The notes beneath the pieces are model-generated. The model saw nothing but the letters and a program-made list of their open reading frames with translations, was not told where the DNA came from and did no database searches. Positions 7,401-10,637 of a DNA stretch of 10,637 nt are shown in pieces. Within the stretch, counting starts at the first letter, position 1; each line of letters begins with the position of its first letter. This DNA comes from an uncultured Gammaproteobacteria bacterium (GTDB lineage: Bacteria > Pseudomonadota > Gammaproteobacteria > Steroidobacterales > JABDMI01): positions 1 through 10,637 of the forward strand of contig CALHVH010000218.1 in the NCBI GenBank assembly GCA_938039225.1. Direction: 5' to 3'. A program made the translations under genes and the position numbers.

Positions 7401-8943
7401 GGCCAGGAATTCCTGCAACTGCATGGTTAATAATTTTATTGGCATTTACATCTTGCAAGGTGAGCGAGTGTAAGGGCATATTACTCGCTGATTGTCTATT
7501 GGCATTGCTTAGAAGTGCCATATGTTTTTCGAGAACGTCTCTTGATACTTTATCCGCTCTAGGGTCGTAGTTTTGTGGGTAAATATTCTGTCCAAAAAAG
7601 ACGGCATACCAACTGGCATCTAAAAAAGCGCCTTCTTTGTAGTGAGAGACAACACCGCTTTCTTTAAACAGTTGCATGCGATAAGCAAGTGAATCCGGGA
7701 CCTGCATATTGCGACAGTAGTTCCAAAATTCAGTGTCGTCTCTTTCGGTAGCGTGATAATGTAAAATTAAAAAATCACGTACACGTTCGTACTCTAAGCC
7801 TAGTACTCGGTTAAATTCAGTTTCGTTAACTGGATCAAAATTTTTGTCTGGAAACATATCTAATAAATAGCCAATGGCTACTTGGATTAGCATGATGCTG
7901 GTTGACTCTAGGGGCTCTAAGAAACCAGCCGATAAACCAATCGAAACAACATTTTTCGACCAGGTCTTTTTACGAATCCCGGTTTTAAAAAAGAGTTTCT
8001 TAGGCTCAGTTTGAGGAGCGGACTCTAATTGATTGACTAAAGCGTTTAGAGCTTGATCATCGTTAGTAAAGGCGCTGGAGTAAACATGTCCATTACCTAC
8101 ACGGTGTTGTAAAGGGATTCGCCATATCCAGCCAGCATCTTTTGCCGTAGCCGTAGAATAAGGGGTTAATGGGCCGTTGGTTTCACAAGGTACAGCAAAG
8201 GCACGATCACAAGGCAGCCATTTAGTCCAATCGTCATAACCGGTTTTTAAGGCTTGTTCAATGAGTAAGCCTCTAAAGCCAGAGCAATCGATAAATAAAT
8301 CAGCTTCTAACACCGAACCATCTTCAAGCGTAACTGAATTGACAAAGCCATTCTCAGAGTTTAATTGTGTATCAATAATTTTACCTTCAGTGCGTTTGAC
8401 ACCAAGCTCTTCTGAAAATTTTCGTAAATACTGAGCATATAAACCAGCATCAAATTGATAGGCATACGAGAAGGTTGAAAGAGGGGACGATATATCCATA
8501 GAAGGGAAACTGAATTTGTCTTCACGTGCAGCAATAATTGGGAGTGAGTAGCTTTCTAGTTTTTCAGCGAAGCCCTCTTGCTGGGCGCGTAACCAATGTT
8601 GGTGAAAAGGAACGCTGTCTATATCTTTACCATATTCTCCAAAAGGGTGAATATAGCTGTCACCTAGTCGTGACCAATCGCAAAACTCAATACCAAGTTT
8701 GAAAGTGGCTTTGGTCTTTCGCATAAAGTCATTTTCGTCTATGCCTAGTTTGGCGTTAAAAAATCGAATATGCGGTACGGTGGCTTCACCAACCCCAACG
8801 GTTCCAATTTGCTGAGATTCCACCAATTGTATGTCTGCATAATTTGCAGGAAGCAATTTTGATAAGCCAGCAGCAGTCATCCAGCCGGCTGTACCACCTC
8901 CAACTATCAGTACTCGCATGGGTTTATTTATCGGCTCTGGCAC
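7390..8943 (-). CDS. FAD-dependent tryptophan halogenase-like protein (operon gene 1)
   Basis: A 517-aa member of the tryptophan halogenase family and the first gene of the five-gene operon. GGGTAGW is at residues 15-21, Glu42 ends the second strand, TVGVGEATVP is at 48-57, the catalytic lysine in ATFK is Lys82, the WIWRIP signature is at 272-277, and the catalytic glutamate in EPLEST is Glu346 (the same number as in PrnA). It also has HPFGEYG (99-105) and the conserved RDFLILHYHATERDDTEFW block. The start is probably the GTG at 8943, preceded by AAGAG at about 8 nt; an ATG eight codons later (8919) is an alternative without a good ribosome binding site. The last 11 bp overlap the start of the degenerate copy, so translation is probably coupled. 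Substrate unknown; as first gene it faces the divergently transcribed TonB-dependent receptor. Confidence 0.9.
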   Translation of the reverse strand: MPEPINKPMRVLIVGGGTAGWMTAAGLSKLLPANYADIQLVESQQIGTVGVGEATVPHIRFFNAKLGIDENDFMRKTKATFKLGIEFCDWSRLGDSYIHPFGEYGKDIDSVPFHQHWLRAQQEGFAEKLESYSLPIIAAREDKFSFPSMDISSPLSTFSYAYQFDAGLYAQYLRKFSEELGVKRTEGKIIDTQLNSENGFVNSVTLEDGSVLEADLFIDCSGFRGLLIEQALKTGYDDWTKWLPCDRAFAVPCETNGPLTPYSTATAKDAGWIWRIPLQHRVGNGHVYSSAFTNDDQALNALVNQLESAPQTEPKKLFFKTGIRKKTWSKNVVSIGLSAGFLEPLESTSIMLIQVAIGYLLDMFPDKNFDPVNETEFNRVLGLEYERVRDFLILHYHATERDDTEFWNYCRNMQVPDSLAYRMQLFKESGVVSHYKEGAFLDASWYAVFFGQNIYPQNYDPRADKVSRDVLEKHMALLSNANRQSASNMPLHSLTLQDVNANKIINHAVAGIPGHAR

Positions 8944-9044
8944 GCTTTTTCTCTTATTAGTGTGGTTTCAAGGCTTCTAATGTAGCTTGAAATCTTTGAT
9001 TTTTATCTGTTTTTAAAATTTAATTTGTAATAATTTAGTGGTAA

Positions 9045-9073
9045 ATAACATACATTTTATGGAATTTTGTTAA
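9045..9073 (-). promoter_or_regulatory. Candidate proximal promoter of the halogenase operon
   Basis: On the minus strand TTAACA (9068-9073) and TGTTAT (9045-9050) are separated by 17 bp, matching the -35 box at five and the -10 box at four of six positions. It would give a leader of roughly 95 nt. The surrounding DNA is very AT-rich, so chance matches are likely. Confidence 0.25.
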
Positions 9074-9084
9074 ATCCTAATCTA

Positions 9085-9112
9085 TTTATCTGGCTTATGT
9101 AAGCTAGATAAA
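9085..9112. repeat. 28-bp imperfect palindrome
   Basis: TTTATCT at 9085-9091 pairs with AGATAAA at 9106-9112, and inside it GCTTA (9093-9097) pairs with TAAGC (9100-9104) around a TG centre; only the pair 9092/9105 is mismatched (a G-U wobble in plus-strand RNA). On the plus strand ATATTTTT follows, which is terminator-like, but no gene is read into it from that side. An operator or a leader hairpin for the halogenase transcript is more likely. It has no central CG, so it is not an obvious LacI-family site. Confidence 0.5.
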
Positions 9113-9147
9113 ATATTTTTAGAGTCCTTGCCACTGCCTATCTCGAT

Positions 9148-9176
9148 TTTACACGACAAAATGATAACGCTGTCAT
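9148..9176 (-). promoter_or_regulatory. Candidate distal promoter of the halogenase operon in the left operator arm
   Basis: On the minus strand ATGACA (9171-9176) and TGTAAA (9148-9153) are separated by 17 bp. The -35 box mirrors that of the plus-strand promoter because both lie in the arms of the same inverted repeat. The -10 box is only fair (four of six). The leader would be about 200 nt. Confidence 0.35.
9162..9175. promoter_or_regulatory. LacI-family-like operator, left copy
   Basis: TGATAACGCTGTCA fits the common LacI-family operator form TGNNANCGNTNNCA with its central CG. It overlaps the proposed -35 of the leftward promoter. The identical sequence in reverse orientation is centred 22 bp away, about two helical turns, so two repressor dimers could bind on one DNA face. 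Confidence 0.6.
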
Positions 9177-9182
9177 TTTTTA

Positions 9183-9211
9183 ATGACAGCGTTATCATTT
9201 TGGTGTATATT
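9183..9211 (+). promoter_or_regulatory. Candidate promoter of the TonB-dependent receptor
   Basis: ATGACA (9183-9188) and TATATT (9206-9211) are separated by 17 bp, each matching consensus at five of six positions. The -35 and spacer overlap the right LacI-like operator. Transcription would begin near 9218 and give a leader of about 125 nt. A perfect TATAAT at 9281-9286 is an alternative -10 but has no good -35. Confidence 0.45.
9184..9197. promoter_or_regulatory. LacI-family-like operator, right copy
   Basis: TGACAGCGTTATCA is the exact reverse complement of the site at 9162-9175. It overlaps the proposed -35 box and spacer of the receptor promoter, a position that would allow repression. 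The regulator gene is not in this window; a sugar-responsive LacI-family protein is inferred from the motif and gene context. Confidence 0.6.
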
Positions 9212-9252
9212 CAATAAAAAGCAAAGTAATATGTTGTAAAACTAGTAAAGAA

Positions 9253-9309
9253 TTTACATCGCTAGATAAGCCTTAAACCTTATAATTTAAGCTGATTTAT
9301 CGATGTAAA
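9253..9309 (+). repeat. Nested inverted repeats in the receptor leader
   Basis: TTTACATCG (9253-9261) is exactly complementary in reverse to CGATGTAAA (9301-9309), and between them CTTAAA (9272-9277) pairs with TTTAAG (9286-9291). In RNA this would be an outer 9-bp stem enclosing a short inner hairpin, ending about 22 nt before the ribosome binding site. It also brackets a TATAAT at 9281-9286. Either a leader structure or DNA-level protein sites are possible; I recognise no known riboswitch. Confidence 0.45.
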
Positions 9310-9342
9310 CCGAGAATAACAAAGATTCACAGGGGGGATCAG

Positions 9343-10637
9343 ATGCCAACTGATACAACAGGTAAGACATTTAAGCGTAATAAATTATCGTCAGCAGTGA
9401 AGTTAAGTCTTTCACTTTTAGCCATTGGAGCAATCTCAAATGGCCCGACATTATTTGCACAAGATGCAGATGATGCGGAAGCCACTGAAGTCCTAGATGG
9501 GGTGGAAGAGGTTGTTGTAACCGGACAACGTCGTAGCTTGCAGAATGCACAGGATATAAAGCAATTCTCTGAAGTAGTGGTTGATTCTATTTCAGCTGAT
9601 GATATTGGTTCATTACCAGATCGTTCTGTTACTGAGTCATTACAGCGTGTTCCTGGTGTTGCAATTAATCGTTTTGCAGGAAGTAATGATCCTGATCACT
9701 TTGCTGCAGAAGGTAGTGGCGTAGTTGTTCGTGGACTTACCTATGTACGTAGTGAGCTAAATGGGCGAGATTCCTTTACAGCAAACAATGGCCGTGGCTT
9801 AAGTTTTGCTGATGTACCTGCAGAATTACTAGGTGGTGTGGATGTATTTAAAAGTCCAACCGCAGATCGCATAGAAGGCGGTATTGCAGGTACGGTAAAT
9901 TTACGTACACGTCTGCCATTTGATAGTGCAGAAAACTCTGTGGCATTCACGCTTGAAAATAACTATGGTGCTTTCGTAGAAGAAAGTGCACCTACAGGCT
10001 CAGTGTTTGGAACCTATAGTTGGGACACGGGTTTAGGTGAATTTGGTGTGCTTGGTAGCGCCGTCTATTCACAACTTAAAACTCGTGCTGATAGATTTCA
10101 AATTGCCAACTTTGCAGAACGTAATCTGTATTCAAATGGCGGCGTAACCGACACGGGTAACGGTGAGACAGTTGTAGACACTATTCTTTTCCCAAGAGGT
10201 GGAGCGGCGGGTTCGCAAACATTTGATCGAGAAAGAATTGGTTTATCTGCTGCTGCACAATGGCGTAGCCCTGATGAGTCAATGGAAGCAACCTTCCAGT
10301 TTTTACGCTCTGACTCACGTGAAGCGTGGACTGAACATACCGTTGAAATTGCGACTGACGTTGTGGCAGATCAAGGCGACTCATTCTTATTGGCAGGAAC
10401 ACAGTTAGAAATTACAGATAGTGGTGTGTTTGATAATGGCGTGATTACGGGTGCAACCGGTTGGCGTGATGATCAATGGAGTGGCGCGGCTCGCACGCCA
10501 GTTAATGCCTTACAAAGTAATAATATACGCCGTGATGTAGATCAAAAATTTATTACTGAAGATATCAGTGCAAAATTTGAATGGAATGTGAATGACACAC
10601 TTGCATTAAGCTTTGATGTTCAGCGTGTTGACTCTAC
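9343..10637 (+). CDS. TonB-dependent receptor, N-terminal part (runs off right edge)
   Basis: The first 431 codons of an outer-membrane TonB-dependent receptor; the frame is open to the right edge. The signal peptide has a basic n-region (Lys8-Lys20), a hydrophobic core at about 21-31, and a likely cleavage after LFA (39/40). A TonB-box/plug start EEVVVTGQRRSL is at 55-66. The plug domain spans about 70-190, with SLPDRSVTESLQRVPGVAIN (90-109), VVVRGL (127-132), the VDVFKSP strand (166-172) and GGIAGTVNLRT (179-189); barrel strands begin near 195. These features fit the Xanthomonas/Caulobacter-type receptor group (about 900-1000 aa), so roughly half is present. Such receptors import glycan oligomers or other bulky ligands using TonB energy; the ligand cannot be read here, but the xylosidase locus and LacI-like sites favour a carbohydrate. 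ATG 9343 is preceded by AGGGGGGA at 9331-9338. It is divergent from the halogenase operon and probably co-regulated with it. Confidence 0.93.
   Translation, partial: MPTDTTGKTFKRNKLSSAVKLSLSLLAIGAISNGPTLFAQDADDAEATEVLDGVEEVVVTGQRRSLQNAQDIKQFSEVVVDSISADDIGSLPDRSVTESLQRVPGVAINRFAGSNDPDHFAAEGSGVVVRGLTYVRSELNGRDSFTANNGRGLSFADVPAELLGGVDVFKSPTADRIEGGIAGTVNLRTRLPFDSAENSVAFTLENNYGAFVEESAPTGSVFGTYSWDTGLGEFGVLGSAVYSQLKTRADRFQIANFAERNLYSNGGVTDTGNGETVVDTILFPRGGAAGSQTFDRERIGLSAAAQWRSPDESMEATFQFLRSDSREAWTEHTVEIATDVVADQGDSFLLAGTQLEITDSGVFDNGVITGATGWRDDQWSGAARTPVNALQSNNIRRDVDQKFITEDISAKFEWNVNDTLALSFDVQRVDS

Larger units (their letters stand above)
9157..9202. repeat. 21-bp perfect inverted repeat with 4-nt centre
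   Basis: The left arm (9157-9177) and right arm (9182-9202) are exact reverse complements around TTTT at 9178-9181. With a 2-nt bulge (GA at 9155-9156) the ACAC/GTGT flanks also pair. It contains two LacI-like 14-mers in mirror orientation and lies midway between divergent genes. As DNA it would be a double operator; as RNA or single-stranded DNA it would form a very stable hairpin. No T-tract suitable for termination follows on either strand. Confidence 0.9.
8944..9342. other. Divergent regulatory region between the halogenase operon and the TonB-dependent receptor
   Basis: A 399-bp, strongly AT-rich gene-free stretch between two divergent genes. I see no credible small gene or RNA gene. 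It holds a candidate proximal promoter of the halogenase operon (9045-9073), a 28-bp imperfect palindrome (9085-9112), a 21-bp perfect inverted repeat containing two LacI-like sites and outward promoters (9148-9211), and a nested pair of inverted repeats in the receptor leader (9253-9309). Confidence 0.8.

Noticed and set aside
7401..7445. A start codon at 7445 for the degenerate halogenase, giving 15 more residues
   Set aside because: It would overlap the upstream gene by 56 bp, and the extra residues have no counterpart in the paralogs; the ATG at 7400 gives family length and a small 11-bp overlap.
2784..8943. Assigning prnA/rebH-type symbols or tryptophan as substrate
   Set aside because: The family name reflects homology only; relatives near TonB receptors do not have established tryptophan activity in vivo, and no tryptophan-derived pathway is present here.
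9085..9120. The 28-bp palindrome plus ATATTTTT as a plus-strand terminator
   Set aside because: The stem is AT-rich, the T-run is offset, and no plus-strand gene ends before it.
1..10637. tRNA, rRNA, CRISPR arrays, insertion sequences or prophage genes
   Set aside because: No cloverleaf, regularly spaced repeats, transposase or phage-like frame was seen; gene-free space is limited to short junctions and the 399-bp divergent region.

Overview
The window looks like part of a sugar-use locus from a Gram-negative, probably marine, gammaproteobacterium of the Alteromonadales/Cellvibrionales kind. The basis is the AT-rich DNA, a TonB-dependent receptor of the Xanthomonas/Caulobacter type, a GPH-family sugar symporter, a GH43 beta-xylosidase and several 'tryptophan halogenase'-like genes, a combination typical of polysaccharide-degrading marine proteobacteria. 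The taxonomic placement is inference from gene content only.

Left part (1-2022, minus strand): a short operon reading leftwards, with a 12-helix GPH-family symporter followed by a cytoplasmic GH43 beta-xylosidase that runs off the left edge. Its promoter region (about 1993-2022) has a good -35/-10 pair and a perfect 7-6-7 inverted repeat over the -10. Together the two genes would import and hydrolyse xylo-oligosaccharides.

Centre (2066-8943, minus strand): one long operon of five genes. Four are tandem FAD-dependent halogenase paralogs (PF04820 type, about 506-517 aa each). The fifth encodes a small secreted protein that looks like a free-standing version of the C-terminal domain of ExoP-type GH3 glucan glucohydrolases. 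A strong rho-independent terminator closes the operon. Three halogenases keep the FAD motif, the WxWxIP signature and the catalytic Lys/Glu pair. The second gene of the operon (5880-7400) has lost all of these yet has an intact reading frame of family length, so it is a candidate pseudoenzyme.

Right part (8944-10637): a 399-bp divergent regulatory region, then a TonB-dependent receptor gene on the plus strand that runs off the right edge. The region contains a 21-bp perfect inverted repeat with a TTTT centre. Each arm carries a LacI-family-like 14-mer (TGNNANCGNTNNCA) and a possible -35 element facing outwards, so one sugar-responsive repressor could control the receptor and the halogenase operon together. 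Further symmetric elements lie on both sides.

Working picture (inference): the receptor imports a glycan-related or other large ligand across the outer membrane, and the halogenase-like flavoproteins and the ExoP-C-like secreted protein act in the same response. The true substrate of such sugar-locus halogenases is not evident from the sequence. No flavin reductase, SapC-like gene or regulator gene is present in this window.
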